In this document: positions 10,794 through 22,895 of the stretch, one piece after another | Numbering within the stretch: position 1 is the stretch's first letter | Layout: the number at the start of each line of letters is the position of its first letter | NCBI RefSeq assembly: GCF_037971845.1 | Contig: NZ_CP150227.1 | Span: forward strand, 124,001 to 188,000 | Source of the DNA: Paenibacillus sp. FSL R5-0766 | GTDB taxonomy: Bacteria; Bacillota; Bacilli; Paenibacillales; Paenibacillaceae | Length of the DNA: 64,000 nucleotides | Reading direction: 5' to 3' | Notes under the pieces: generated by a model | What the model was told of the DNA's origin: nothing | The model's database searches: none | The model's input: the letters and a program-made list of their open reading frames with translations, nothing else | Translations under genes and position numbers: made by a program

Positions 10794-12068
10794 ATGTATT
10801 TAGTATACGCAGACGAAAAAGGTAATGTATTTGATCATCCTTCCCTGTACGGGCTTGCCCGCAGTGGAGATATGATCGTTGAAATTATGGAGGACGAACT
10901 CATCCCTTTGCCAGAGGGTGCAACGTTGGTTGGACTCCCGAGTACCCGGCCCATTGGTATGGACCCGGACACAGGTGAGATGTTGCCGATGCCAACGGAC
11001 ACACAGGCTGTAGGTGCGTTGCTTCCACAGGGATTCACTCGTTTGTGTCTCCCTGGTTATGTGAAGACGGATAAAGAGTATAAATTGCCTTTATTCGGTT
11101 ATTCCGCAGTGGTTTGGAAAGATGGCGGTTTCTATGTCACGGCTGCGAAGTCGGATAGTCCTGACCAATGGAATCCGCTCAACTGTGATCGTGACGATGT
11201 ACGTTCCGGGGTTAAACGATTGACAGAGCAATACCCCGAGAACCGTCTCTACACGCATCTATCCAACTGTGCGCTTGGATATGAATGCCTAACTTCATCG
11301 AACACGTTCCTGAATCGTTGGGAAGGTGGAGTGCCGGTATCCTATTCATGCAATGCGGGCTGTTTCGGGTGTATCTCCGAGCAACCGGATGATAGCGGCT
11401 TTGTTTCCCCACAGACACGTATGAACTTCCGACCACGTGTGGATGAGATTGTGGAGGTTATGCTGGAACACCTGAAGACGCCGGAGTCCATTATTAGCTT
11501 TGGACAAGGTTGTGAAGGGGAGCCTTCCACGCAGGCCAAGCTGATTATTGAAGCGATTCGCGAAGTGCGTTCCGTAACGGACATGGGGTATATCAACATT
11601 AATACCAATGCCGGTCTGAACGATCATATTAGAGGTATTGTAGATGCTGGATTGGATCTGATGCGCGTAAGTACAATTAGCGCACTGGATGACCACTATA
11701 ACGCCTACTATAAACCGCGTAGTTATACCTTAGCCAATGTTGAGAAATCGATGAAATACGCAGCGCAGCAGGGTGTATACACGTCCATTAACTATCTGAT
11801 CTTCCCGGGCGTAACAGATCGTGAAGAAGAGATTGAGGCGATGATTGAGTTTGCGAGAAGAACCGATCTACGCTTGATTCAGATGCGTAATCTCAATATT
11901 GATCCGGAGAGCTATCTGGAATTAATTCCTCCTGCTCAAGGTGATATCTTGGGCATGAAGCAGATGATTGAGATTTTTGAAGACGAGTTGCCTGATGTTG
12001 TGATCGGATCGTACACTCATGTTCCACCCGCTGGAATGGCACGTCCAAAACGGTTGATTACCTCATAA
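10794..12068 (+). CDS. Radical SAM protein of unknown function
   Basis: A 424-residue protein with the radical SAM iron-sulfur motif CxxxCxxC (Cys186, Cys190, Cys193 in SYSCNAGCFGC). It is expected to cleave S-adenosylmethionine and start a radical reaction. A TIM-barrel-like part follows (SFGQGCEGEP, INTNAGLNDHIRG, SINYLIFPGVTDREEE, IQMRNLNIDPESY). The first 180 residues are unusual for the superfamily, start as YLVYADEKGNVFDHPSLYGLA, and include Cys131, Cys159 and Cys165 just before the cluster motif, which could ligand an auxiliary centre. The ATG follows GTGAGGAG. It sits between rho and rpmE with only 97 bases after rho, so co-transcription is plausible. No substrate can be named from sequence. 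Confidence 0.85.
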   Translation: MYLVYADEKGNVFDHPSLYGLARSGDMIVEIMEDELIPLPEGATLVGLPSTRPIGMDPDTGEMLPMPTDTQAVGALLPQGFTRLCLPGYVKTDKEYKLPLFGYSAVVWKDGGFYVTAAKSDSPDQWNPLNCDRDDVRSGVKRLTEQYPENRLYTHLSNCALGYECLTSSNTFLNRWEGGVPVSYSCNAGCFGCISEQPDDSGFVSPQTRMNFRPRVDEIVEVMLEHLKTPESIISFGQGCEGEPSTQAKLIIEAIREVRSVTDMGYININTNAGLNDHIRGIVDAGLDLMRVSTISALDDHYNAYYKPRSYTLANVEKSMKYAAQQGVYTSINYLIFPGVTDREEEIEAMIEFARRTDLRLIQMRNLNIDPESYLELIPPAQGDILGMKQMIEIFEDELPDVVIGSYTHVPPAGMARPKRLITS

Positions 12069-12170
12069 CAATAATGGATTGCAACAGGCACAAGGCCGTG
12101 TTATAATCTCAGGGTTGTGCCATTTACTCTGGGTCCGCTTGAGGCTCAGGGCGGAAAGAGGTGAAAGGTA

Positions 12171-12368
12171 ATGAAAGAAGCAATTCATCCTAATTACACG
12201 ATTGGTCAAGTATCTTGCGCTTGCGGGAATACTTTTGAGACAGGTTCGGTTAAAGACGGACTTCGTGTAGAGATTTGCTCCGCGTGCCACCCGTTCTTCA
12301 CAGGTAAACAGAAGTTTATCGATGCTGGCGGCCGTGTTGATCGTTTCAAAAAGAAATACGGAATCTAA
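12171..12368 (+). CDS. rpmE: 50S ribosomal protein L31, zinc-binding form
   Basis: Large-subunit ribosomal protein of 65 residues. The zinc ligands are present (CAC near residues 16-18 and CSAC near 36-39), so this is the C+ form that serves as a zinc store and is replaced by the C- paralogue under zinc starvation in Bacillus. The start ATG is preceded by AGAGGTGAAAGG. It follows the radical SAM gene by 102 bases and is closed by a terminator. Confidence 0.96.
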   Translation: MKEAIHPNYTIGQVSCACGNTFETGSVKDGLRVEICSACHPFFTGKQKFIDAGGRVDRFKKKYGI

Positions 12369-12409
12369 TTGGACAATTCTTGGAGTTGTCTGCTAATTGC
12401 ATCCAACAC

Positions 12410-12437
12410 ACCCCTGCTAATCTGGCAGGGGTTTTTA
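12410..12437 (+). terminator. Terminator after rpmE
   Basis: ACCCCTGC (12410-12417) pairs with GCAGGGGT (12425-12432), followed by T run. Confidence 0.85.
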
Positions 12438-12477
12438 TATCTTATATGTAAGCATGGTTGCTTCCGAGTTCCTCTGG

Positions 12478-12506
12478 TTGCAATTTGGATAACCTTACGT
12501 TATACT
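12478..12506 (+). promoter_or_regulatory. Promoter of the SRP RNA gene
   Basis: TTGCAA (12478-12483) and TATACT (12501-12506) with a 17-base spacer, ending seven bases before the predicted RNA 5' end. Confidence 0.75.
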
Positions 12507-12512
12507 ATTTCT

Positions 12513-12783
12513 TACCGTGCTAGATGGGGAGGTAGCGGTGCCCTGTAACTCGCAATCCGCTATAGCGAGGTTGAATTCCTGCTAGAGGTTTTGCCGATGT
12601 GAGGTTTGGTCCCTAAACGTGGTGTTGACGGTTGGGTCCTCCGCAATGAGTACTCATGAACCTGGTCAGGTCCGGAAGGAAGCAGCCATAAGTGAGATCA
12701 CTCTTGTGCCGGAGGGTTGCCTAGCCCGAGCTATTGTTCAGGGGTGCCACTTGGATCGCAAATATCGATAGCAGGTGCACGGC
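12513..12783 (+). ncRNA. ffs: Signal recognition particle RNA, large (Bacillus-type) form
   Basis: About 271 nt, like B. subtilis scRNA. The Alu-domain start (CCGTGCTAGATGGGGAGGTA, GCGGTGCCCTGTAACTCGCA) and the conserved domain IV (GTCAGGTCCGGAAGGAAGCA, then GTGCCGGAGGGTTGCCTAG) are both readable, and the ends pair (ACCGTGC with GCACGG). It binds Ffh and targets nascent membrane and secreted proteins. Ends are set by comparison with the Bacillus RNA and may be off by a few bases. Confidence 0.95.
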
Positions 12784-12800
12784 TTATCTTTTAAATGTAG

Positions 12801-12836
12801 AGACCTTTGCAGTTGTATGTATGCAGAGGTCTTTTT
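12801..12836 (+). terminator. Terminator of the SRP RNA gene
   Basis: AGACCTTTGCA (12801-12811) pairs with TGCAGAGGTCT (12822-12832) with one G-T pair, then five T. Confidence 0.85.
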
Positions 12837-12878
12837 GATATGTCTTAATAAACCACGCATGAATCAGTCAGATAAAGT

Positions 12879-12906
12879 TTGGATTCACCCTAGAATATAG
12901 TATAAT
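12879..12906 (+). promoter_or_regulatory. Promoter of the dnaX operon
   Basis: TTGGAT (12879-12884) and TATAAT (12901-12906) with a 16-base spacer, 50 bases before the dnaX start codon. Confidence 0.6.
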
Positions 12907-12956
12907 AGGGGAACGACAAAGGACTCGAATGCGAAGTGGAAGGAAGGTAACGCATC

Positions 12957-14702
12957 ATGGAGCATATCGCGTTATACCGGGCTTGGCGTCCCCAGTCGTT
13001 TCAAGATATGGTGGGGCAACAGCATATTATTCAGACCTTGCAGAACGCGATTCGTGAACAGCGGACTTCCCATGCCTACTTATTTAGCGGGCCCAGAGGA
13101 ACGGGAAAGACAAGTGCCGCCAAGATTTTGGCCAAAGCTGTGAACTGCGAACGTGGGCCTGCGCCTGAACCTTGTAACGAGTGTGAAGCTTGCCGCAGAA
13201 TTACGACTGGCGCTGTGATGGATGTGCAGGAGATTGATGCTGCATCCAATCGTGGCGTTGAGGAAATCCGTGATCTTCGGGAAAAGGTTAAATATGCGCC
13301 AACCGAGGTCCGGCAGAAAGTCTATATTATTGATGAAGTGCACATGCTGACAACGGAGGCATTCAATGCTTTGCTCAAAACATTGGAAGAGCCACCACCA
13401 CATGTGATGTTTATTTTGGCAACAACGGAACCGCACCGCCTTCCGGCTACCATTATATCGCGCTGTCAGCGATTTGATTTTCGCCGGGTATCCCTGGAAG
13501 AGCAGACAGCAAGACTTACACTGATCTGTGAACAGGAAGGCATGGAAGCTGACCAGGATGCGCTCCAATACATTGCCCGTTTATCGGACGGTGGAATGAG
13601 GGATGCACTTAGTGTGCTGGATCAGATCTCTTCATTTACGGATGGACGAGTAACGTACCAGCAGGTCATGGACATGACGGGTGGGATTGCTTCAGAGCAA
13701 TTTGCCAAACTGGCTGCTTCGCTGCTCAAGGGTGATGTTGGTCATATTTTGCAGATGATTGAAGGTTTCATGCATGAAGGAAAGAGTGCAGACAAGTGTA
13801 TGGAGAATTTGCTGTATTATTTCCGTGATTTGCTTATGATTAAGATGGTACCTGATGCAGATAAACTGACGGACCGGGTACTTAATCCCGAGTCTTTCCG
13901 TGATATGGCGGAGTCATTCACCAGGGAACAACTGTTCCACATGATAGACACCCTTAATCGGTACCAGAGTGAAATGAAATATGCAGTACAACCACAGACA
14001 TTATTCGAAGTTGCATTGCTTAAACTGTGTAGTATTCCAGCTCAAGGTGAGGCTTCTGTTCAGGTGGGAGCTTCAGCTCATGCAGCACCTGCTGATGGGG
14101 GAGAGATCAACCGCTTGAAGCAGCAGCTTGCTGAGTTGGAGAAGAAGTTGGATCGTGCACTGAAAAGTGGTTTGTCTGGTGGAGAAGGTTCATCAAGTGC
14201 TCCATCTCGTCCGGCAACAAGAGCGCCTGTATCGAGAGGCAATTCACCTGCGAAGCTTCCTGCACAGTTGGATCAGTATGTTGCACGCAAGGGAGCCGCT
14301 GAGTTCGCAGAGATCAGCAAAAAATGGAGTCAGATCCTGCAACGAGTGAAGGAAGAGAGGGTTACCGTTCACGCCTGGTTTGTGGATGGTGAGCCGGTAT
14401 CATTGCTTGAAGACAATGTGTTGGTTGCTTTTAAAAACAATATTCACCGTGAAACGACGGAGAAGCAGGCTAACCGCGAAGTCATTGAGCGAGTGTTGTC
14501 GGAACAGCTTGGGCGTCCTGCACGATTGGTGACGATGATGCTCAAAGATTGGACCGGAGCAATGGAGGGAGCTTCTGAAGCGCCAAAGGAGGACTTTAAG
14601 CTTGAACCTGAGCATGAAGACGGTGGTTCAGGCAACAAACAGCCTTGGATTGATGAAGCCATCCAGCTCTTTGGTGAGGATCTTGTAGTGATCAAAGAAT
14701 AA
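12957..14702 (+). CDS. dnaX: DNA polymerase III subunits gamma and tau
   Basis: Clamp-loader ATPase that links the replicative polymerase, clamp loader and helicase. The 581 residues show the N-terminal AAA+ module (RAWRPQSFQDMVGQQHIIQTL, Walker A GPRGTGKT near residues 45-52, zinc-binding cysteines in CERGPAPEPCNECEAC, Walker B YIIDEVHML, SRC sensor in TIISRCQRF), then the lid and collar, a Ser/Ala/Pro-rich linker (about 395-430) and the tau C-terminal domain. The ATG follows GGAAGGAAGG. It is the first gene of dnaX-ybaB-recR, as in Bacillus. An A6 run at 14319-14324 was considered as a frameshift site but is not well supported. Confidence 0.96.
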   Translation: MEHIALYRAWRPQSFQDMVGQQHIIQTLQNAIREQRTSHAYLFSGPRGTGKTSAAKILAKAVNCERGPAPEPCNECEACRRITTGAVMDVQEIDAASNRGVEEIRDLREKVKYAPTEVRQKVYIIDEVHMLTTEAFNALLKTLEEPPPHVMFILATTEPHRLPATIISRCQRFDFRRVSLEEQTARLTLICEQEGMEADQDALQYIARLSDGGMRDALSVLDQISSFTDGRVTYQQVMDMTGGIASEQFAKLAASLLKGDVGHILQMIEGFMHEGKSADKCMENLLYYFRDLLMIKMVPDADKLTDRVLNPESFRDMAESFTREQLFHMIDTLNRYQSEMKYAVQPQTLFEVALLKLCSIPAQGEASVQVGASAHAAPADGGEINRLKQQLAELEKKLDRALKSGLSGGEGSSSAPSRPATRAPVSRGNSPAKLPAQLDQYVARKGAAEFAEISKKWSQILQRVKEERVTVHAWFVDGEPVSLLEDNVLVAFKNNIHRETTEKQANREVIERVLSEQLGRPARLVTMMLKDWTGAMEGASEAPKEDFKLEPEHEDGGSGNKQPWIDEAIQLFGEDLVVIKE

Positions 14703-14743
14703 TGCGCATAGCGCGATAACTATAACAAAGGAGATGAACAATT

Positions 14744-15055
14744 ATGAACAACATGAACCAAATGATGAAACAAGTGAAGAAAATGCAGGAGCAAATGCTG
14801 AAAGCACAAGAGGAACTGGCGGACAAAACAGTCCAAGGTACTTCTGGTGGCGGTGTAGTGACGGCTGAAGTTAACGGACACAAGAAATTGCTTGCTATCA
14901 CGATCAAACCTGAAGCGGTAGATCCGGAAGATGTTGAAATGTTGCAAGATCTCGTTATGACAGCTGTTAATGATGCAATGGCCAAAGCCGATGAGATTGC
15001 CAACAAGGATATGGGCAAGTTCACAGGCGGCATGAATATTCCGGGATTATTTTAA
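14744..15055 (+). CDS. Nucleoid-associated protein, YbaB/EbfC family
   Basis: Small DNA-binding protein of 103 residues that forms a tweezer-like dimer. Family features are the Met/Gln/Lys-rich helix at the start ([25 protein letters not shown]), the [24 protein letters not shown] strand region and [19 protein letters not shown]. It corresponds to B. subtilis YaaK. It lies 41 bases after dnaX and 36 before recR, with its own AAAGGAGATG ribosome binding site. The conserved dnaX-ybaB-recR order suggests a role near replication or repair. Confidence 0.94.
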   Translation: MNNMNQMMKQVKKMQEQMLKAQEELADKTVQGTSGGGVVTAEVNGHKKLLAITIKPEAVDPEDVEMLQDLVMTAVNDAMAKADEIANKDMGKFTGGMNIPGLF

Positions 15056-15091
15056 TTAAAAAATTGATCCTGTCAAAGGAGACACAATCGA

Positions 15092-15691
15092 TTGTATTAT
15101 CCCGAACCAATAGCCAAGCTGATTGATGCCTTCACCCGGTTGCCGGGTGTGGGTCCCAAGACGGCAGCGCGTTTAGCTTTTCATGTGCTTAACATGAAGG
15201 AAGATGACGTTATCGATTTTGCCAAAGCACTCGTAAGTGTGAAACGTAATCTTCATTACTGTTCTGTATGTTGTAATATCACTGATACGGACCCATGTCG
15301 CATCTGTCAGGATAAGTCCAGGGATGTATCTGTAATCTGTGTAGTTCAGGATTCGAAAGATCTGGTGGCCATGGAGCGCACCAAGGAATTCGATGGGTAC
15401 TATCATGTGTTACAGGGCGCGATTTCACCTATGGAGGGAATTGGCCCAGACGATATTCGTTTGAAGGAACTCCTGATTCGATTAAGTGATGAACGTATAA
15501 AAGAGATCATCTTGGCGACAAACCCCAATATTGAGGGGGAGGCTACAGCGATGTATATCTCCCGCTTGGTGCGTCCGTTTGAGATTAGTGTGACCCGGAT
15601 TGCGCATGGATTGCCTGTAGGCGGCGATCTTGAGTATGCGGACGAAGTGACCCTTTCCAAAGCGTTGGAAGGGCGCAGGGAGATGCGTTAG
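15092..15691 (+). CDS. recR: Recombination protein RecR
   Basis: Acts with RecO/RecF to load RecA at gaps and stalled forks. The 199 residues show the helix-hairpin-helix ([17 protein letters not shown]), the Cys4 zinc finger ([16 protein letters not shown]), the Toprim domain ([29 protein letters not shown]) and the C-terminal Walker-B-like part ([24 protein letters not shown]). The start is a TTG at 15092 placed nine bases after AAAGGAG. It ends the dnaX operon and is followed by a terminator. Confidence 0.96.
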   Translation: MYYPEPIAKLIDAFTRLPGVGPKTAARLAFHVLNMKEDDVIDFAKALVSVKRNLHYCSVCCNITDTDPCRICQDKSRDVSVICVVQDSKDLVAMERTKEFDGYYHVLQGAISPMEGIGPDDIRLKELLIRLSDERIKEIILATNPNIEGEATAMYISRLVRPFEISVTRIAHGLPVGGDLEYADEVTLSKALEGRREMR

Positions 15692-15760
15692 TGTATTCAA
15701 TTTGTATTACACAGTGCACTTCCTTGGAAACTTCGGATGCTAAATAAGTTTCGATGTGCA

Positions 15761-15787
15761 AAGAGAGCCTTAGGGCTCTCTTTTTTT
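15761..15787 (+). terminator. Terminator after recR
   Basis: AAGAGAGCC (15761-15769) pairs with GGCTCTCTT (15774-15782), followed by seven T. Confidence 0.92.
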
Positions 15788-15874
15788 GCGAAGAAAATGA
15801 ATGCCCAAGTTCTAAGTTTGTCCTTTCCCTGATAAGTATGAGAATAGCTGTGCTAATCAGGAGGGGGAGAGTTT

Positions 15875-16150
15875 ATGTTTTTGTGGCGAAATAAACGGAA
15901 CTCGGTAGAGAAACACAACAGAATGTTGAAGGAACTTGAGGCGGATCAGATCTATGCAGATATTCAGATGGCTAAGCAGGAATGGGAACGGGCTATGAGA
16001 CAGTTTGAAGATGCACAGGGGCAGGATGAGATTGATTATGCCATTTATGTATTGGAGGCAGCTGAGCGAAAGTACCAGATCCACTTGAGAAGAGCGAAGC
16101 GAGCCAGAGCTAATGATGATGTTACATCACAGCGAGGGATTAGTATGTAG
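15875..16150 (+). CDS. YaaL-like protein (DUF2508)
   Basis: Small charged protein of 91 residues with no membrane segment or signal. The middle is predicted helical and probably coiled coil (EADQIYADIQMAKQEWERAMRQFEDA, then VLEAAERKYQIHLRRAKRAR). It occupies the position of B. subtilis yaaL between recR and bofA. Function is unknown. The ATG follows AGGAGGGGGAG. It is probably expressed with bofA, 32 bases downstream. Confidence 0.85.
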   Translation: MFLWRNKRNSVEKHNRMLKELEADQIYADIQMAKQEWERAMRQFEDAQGQDEIDYAIYVLEAAERKYQIHLRRAKRARANDDVTSQRGISM

Positions 16151-16182
16151 TCACGTTTACATTAAACACGGAGGTGTAACAT

Positions 16183-16452
16183 ATGAAGAGTATCATACTG
16201 GGAAGTGTATTGGTTATATCGTTACTGGGGCTTATCGTTATTTTATTCAGAAAGCGGATAGGGTTATCGTTTTTTACGTCATTCGGAATTCATCTGGTGC
16301 TGGCTGCAGTAGGGATATATATCGTGAATTATTCCGGCTGGATTACAGGAACCTACATCCCGCTGAACCCCGCAACGATAGGGACTGTAACTGTTTTGGG
16401 ATTGCCAGGTGTGGGGTTATTATTAGGGTTAAAAATTTCTTTGTTCGGATAG
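16183..16452 (+). CDS. bofA: Pro-sigmaK processing inhibitor BofA
   Basis: Integral membrane protein of 89 residues that, in B. subtilis, holds the SpoIVFB protease inactive in the mother cell until the forespore signals. Three hydrophobic segments are visible (SIILGSVLVISLLGLIVILF, FFTSFGIHLVLAAVGIYIVN, ATIGTVTVLGLPGVGLLLGL), along with the family's NYSG and PLNPATIGTVTVLGLPGV stretches. A GGAGGTG ribosome binding site lies eight bases upstream. It follows the YaaL-like gene and is directly followed by the first rRNA promoter, as in Bacillus. Confidence 0.93.
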   Translation: MKSIILGSVLVISLLGLIVILFRKRIGLSFFTSFGIHLVLAAVGIYIVNYSGWITGTYIPLNPATIGTVTVLGLPGVGLLLGLKISLFG

Positions 16453-16482
16453 TTGACTCGCAGGATATTTATATGGTACATT
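16453..16482 (+). promoter_or_regulatory. Upstream rRNA promoter (P1)
   Basis: TTGACT (16453-16458) and TACATT (16477-16482), 18-base spacer. It begins immediately after the bofA stop codon. Confidence 0.55.
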
Positions 16483-16572
16483 ATATCTCGTTGCTTTGCT
16501 TACTTGGTTAGATGCTTTAGATGAAATGAAGGAGTTCATTACGAACTTCGAAAAAGAATTTCAAAAAAACAC

Positions 16573-16602
16573 TTGACCAAAACAAACGAAGTATGATATA
16601 TT
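16573..16602 (+). promoter_or_regulatory. Downstream rRNA promoter (P2)
   Basis: TTGACC (16573-16578) and TATATT (16597-16602), 18-base spacer, preceded by an A-rich tract (16550-16570) resembling an UP element. Tandem promoters are typical of Bacillales rRNA operons. Confidence 0.7.
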
Positions 16603-16646
16603 ATAAAAGTCGCCGCTGAGAGAAAATGGTGACGAAAAAACGAGTT

Positions 16647-16680
16647 TGATCTTTGAAAACTGAACAACGAGTGAGTAAAC
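16647..16680 (+). promoter_or_regulatory. rRNA leader antitermination box and 16S processing arm
   Basis: GATCTTTGAAAACTGAACA is a boxA-like leader element. The 21 bases at 16658-16678 pair with 18428-18448 downstream of 16S with one mismatch, forming the long duplex that RNases cut to release pre-16S. A near copy of the CTTTGAAAACT element lies before 23S at 18821-18831. Confidence 0.75.
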
Positions 16681-16799
16681 ATTCTGCTTGCAGAATGAAC
16701 GCAAAAGTTTGAGACAAGCCTTGGCTTGAATCGGCTGGAGCACAAATGAGATTTTTAATCTCGTCAGATTCAAAATGAGCTTATCGCTCTTTTCAATAC

Positions 16800-18356
<1,557 letters not shown>

Positions 18357-18427
18357 TGGAGAATCGTTTCCCGAGTGGAAACATTCAAATACGCAGCTCA
18401 GCTGCAAAATCTAGCCAGGTCGGCTAG

Positions 18428-18470
18428 TTACTCACTCGTTGCTCAGTTTTGAGAGTTCAAACTCTCAAAC
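18428..18470 (+). other. 16S trailer processing arm and adjacent hairpin
   Basis: 18428-18448 is complementary to the leader arm at 16658-16678. Directly after it, TTTGAGAGTT and AACTCTCAAA form a hairpin (about 18448-18470) just before the 5S gene. Confidence 0.65.
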
Positions 18471-18471
18471 G

Positions 18472-18588
18472 TTTGGTGGCGATAGCGAAGGGGTTCCACA
18501 CGTTCCCATCCCGAACACGACCGTTAAGCCCTTCAGCGTCAATGGTACTTGGACCGCAGGGTCCTGGGAGAGTAGAACGCCGCCAAGC
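18472..18588 (+). rRNA. 5S ribosomal RNA, located between 16S and 23S
   Basis: About 117 nt. TTTGGTGGCGATAGCGAAGG, CCGAACACGACCGTTAAGCC and the end GAGAGTAGAACGCCGCCAAG match Bacillales 5S, and the ends pair (TTGGTGGCG with CGCCGCCAA). Its position is unusual: it follows 16S directly, and no 5S follows 23S in this operon. Confidence 0.95.
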
Positions 18589-18624
18589 GTAACCCATTTT
18601 GGGTTCAAATAGTATATGTAATGT

Positions 18625-18701
18625 GGGCCCTTAGCTCAGTTGGTTAGAGCGCACCTCTGATAAGGGTGAGGCCGGTGGTTCGAGTCCACCAGGGCCCACC
18701 A
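18625..18701 (+). tRNA. tRNA-Ile (GAT)
   Basis: Cloverleaf with GGGCCCT/AGGGCCC acceptor, anticodon loop CTGATAA (GAT) and encoded CCA. It lies in the 5S-23S spacer. Confidence 0.96.
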
Positions 18702-18723
18702 TCTATACCTTTAAACTTTATAT

Positions 18724-18799
18724 GGGGCCATAGCTCAGCTGGGAGAGCGCCTGCCTTGCAAGCAGGAGGTCAGCGGTTCGATCCCGCTTGGCTCCACCA
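18724..18799 (+). tRNA. tRNA-Ala (TGC)
   Basis: Acceptor GGGGCCA, anticodon loop CTTGCAA (TGC), GGTTCGATCC T-arm and encoded CCA. Second spacer tRNA, 22 bases after tRNA-Ile. Confidence 0.96.
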
Positions 18800-18817
18800 A
18801 AAATGTTTTACAAGTTT

Positions 18818-18860
18818 GTTCTTTGAAAACTAGATATCGAAACGAAACAAACGCGAATTA
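18818..18860 (+). other. 23S leader with boxA-like element and processing arm
   Basis: TTCTTTGAAAACT repeats the 16S leader element. The stretch 18825-18860 is nearly fully complementary to 21944-21976 after 23S, giving a processing duplex with a few bulged bases. Confidence 0.7.
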
Positions 18861-19005
18861 GAACATTCCTTTAAGCTAAACTTGTGCAAACAAGTCAAGT
18901 GTATAAAGGTAGTTAAATTGCTTTTGTGATGGTATCGGGTGAGAGCGACTTTTGGCTTTGCGCAAGCAAAACAAGGGAAGCGAGCGACCGAAACCGGAAC
19001 AAAAT

Positions 19006-21932
<2,927 letters not shown>

Positions 21933-22014
21933 ATAGCAAGTGATAATTCGCGTGTTTCGTTTCGAATCTAGTTTTCAGGGAGCAATCCTTGAATGATGTT
22001 GATGATTGTTATTT

Positions 22015-22106
22015 GGAGAGATACCCAAGTGGCTATAAGGGGACCCTCTGCTAAGGGGTTAGACTGCGTAAGCGGTGCGAGGGTTCGAATCCCTCTCTCT
22101 CCGCCA
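22015..22106 (+). tRNA. tRNA-Ser (GCT)
   Basis: Class II tRNA of 92 nt with a long variable arm, anticodon loop CTGCTAA (GCT), encoded after the discriminator as CCA. First of eight tRNAs after 23S. Confidence 0.94.
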
Positions 22107-22149
22107 TCTTTACCTAAAGATGGACAAGCAATCAAGACACAATTAATAT

Positions 22150-22226
22150 GGCGGTGTAGCTCAGCTGGCTAGAGCGTACGGTTCATACCCGTAAGGTCGG
22201 GGGTTCGATCCCCTCCGCCGCTACCA
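22150..22226 (+). tRNA. tRNA-Met (CAT)
   Basis: GGCGGTG acceptor, anticodon loop TTCATAC (CAT), encoded CCA. The sequence closely resembles the B. subtilis elongator tRNA-Met and lacks the initiator-type CGCGGGG start. Confidence 0.93.
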
Positions 22227-22235
22227 TATTACCCA

Positions 22236-22311
22236 GGAGGCTTAGCTCAGCTGGGAGAGCATCTGCCTTACAAGCAGAGGGTCGGGGGTTCGATCCCCTC
22301 AGCCTCCACCA
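22236..22311 (+). tRNA. tRNA-Val (TAC)
   Basis: Acceptor GGAGGCT/AGCCTCC, anticodon loop CTTACAA (TAC), encoded CCA. Confidence 0.95.
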
Positions 22312-22316
22312 TATAC

Positions 22317-22392
<76 letters not shown>

Positions 22393-22401
22393 TTAATGCC
22401 T

Positions 22402-22479
22402 GGAACCGTGGTGTAGTTGGCCTAACATGCCTGCCTGTCACGCAGGAGATCGCGGGTTCGAATCCCGTCGGTTCCGCCA
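22402..22479 (+). tRNA. tRNA-Asp (GTC)
   Basis: Acceptor GGAACCG/CGGTTCC, anticodon loop CTGTCAC (GTC), encoded CCA. Confidence 0.94.
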
Positions 22480-22500
22480 TTAATCCTAAAAATTAAATAT

Positions 22501-22573
<73 letters not shown>

Positions 22574-22585
22574 CCTTTAATCCCT

Positions 22586-22671
22586 GGAGGATTAGCGAAG
22601 TGGCCAAACGCATCAGACTGTAAATCTGCTCCCGTACGGGTTCGGTGGTTCGAATCCATCATCCTCCACCA
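22586..22671 (+). tRNA. tRNA-Tyr (GTA)
   Basis: Class II tRNA with a long variable arm (CCCGTACGGG), acceptor GGAGGAT/ATCCTCC, anticodon loop CTGTAAA (GTA), encoded CCA. Confidence 0.95.
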
Positions 22672-22678
22672 GTTTTAT

Positions 22679-22751
22679 GAGTCATTAGCTCAGTTGGTAG
22701 AGCACCTGACTTTTAATCAGGGTGTCGAAGGTTCGAGCCCTTCATGACTCA
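22679..22751 (+). tRNA. tRNA-Lys (TTT)
   Basis: Acceptor GAGTCAT/ATGACTC, anticodon loop CTTTTAA (TTT). The discriminator A is followed by TCT, so CCA is not encoded. Last tRNA before the terminator. Confidence 0.94.
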
Positions 22752-22761
22752 TCTTTAATAA

Positions 22762-22803
22762 AAAGAGTGATTAATCATTAATTTGATTAGTCGCTCTTTT
22801 TTG
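22762..22803 (+). terminator. Terminator of the rRNA-tRNA operon
   Basis: AAAGAGTGATTAATC pairs with GATTAGTCGCTCTTT (one G-T and one mismatched pair), followed by T run. Confidence 0.88.
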
Positions 22804-22895
22804 TTATGTGATTTTAACTCAATATGGATATTTATTAATACTCGGCAAGATATGATAAACTAGTAGAAAACATGCAGAGTGGTGACGTTCATTAT

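Noticed and set aside
14319..14324. A6 run in dnaX as a programmed frameshift or slippage site producing the gamma form
   Set aside because: The run is short, no classical slippery heptamer with a downstream stem was seen, and Bacillus dnaX is not known to need it. The shifted frames stop soon, but that is expected by chance.
16113..16511. 132-codon frame overlapping the YaaL-like gene and bofA
   Set aside because: It is out of frame with two conserved genes and has no recognisable family.
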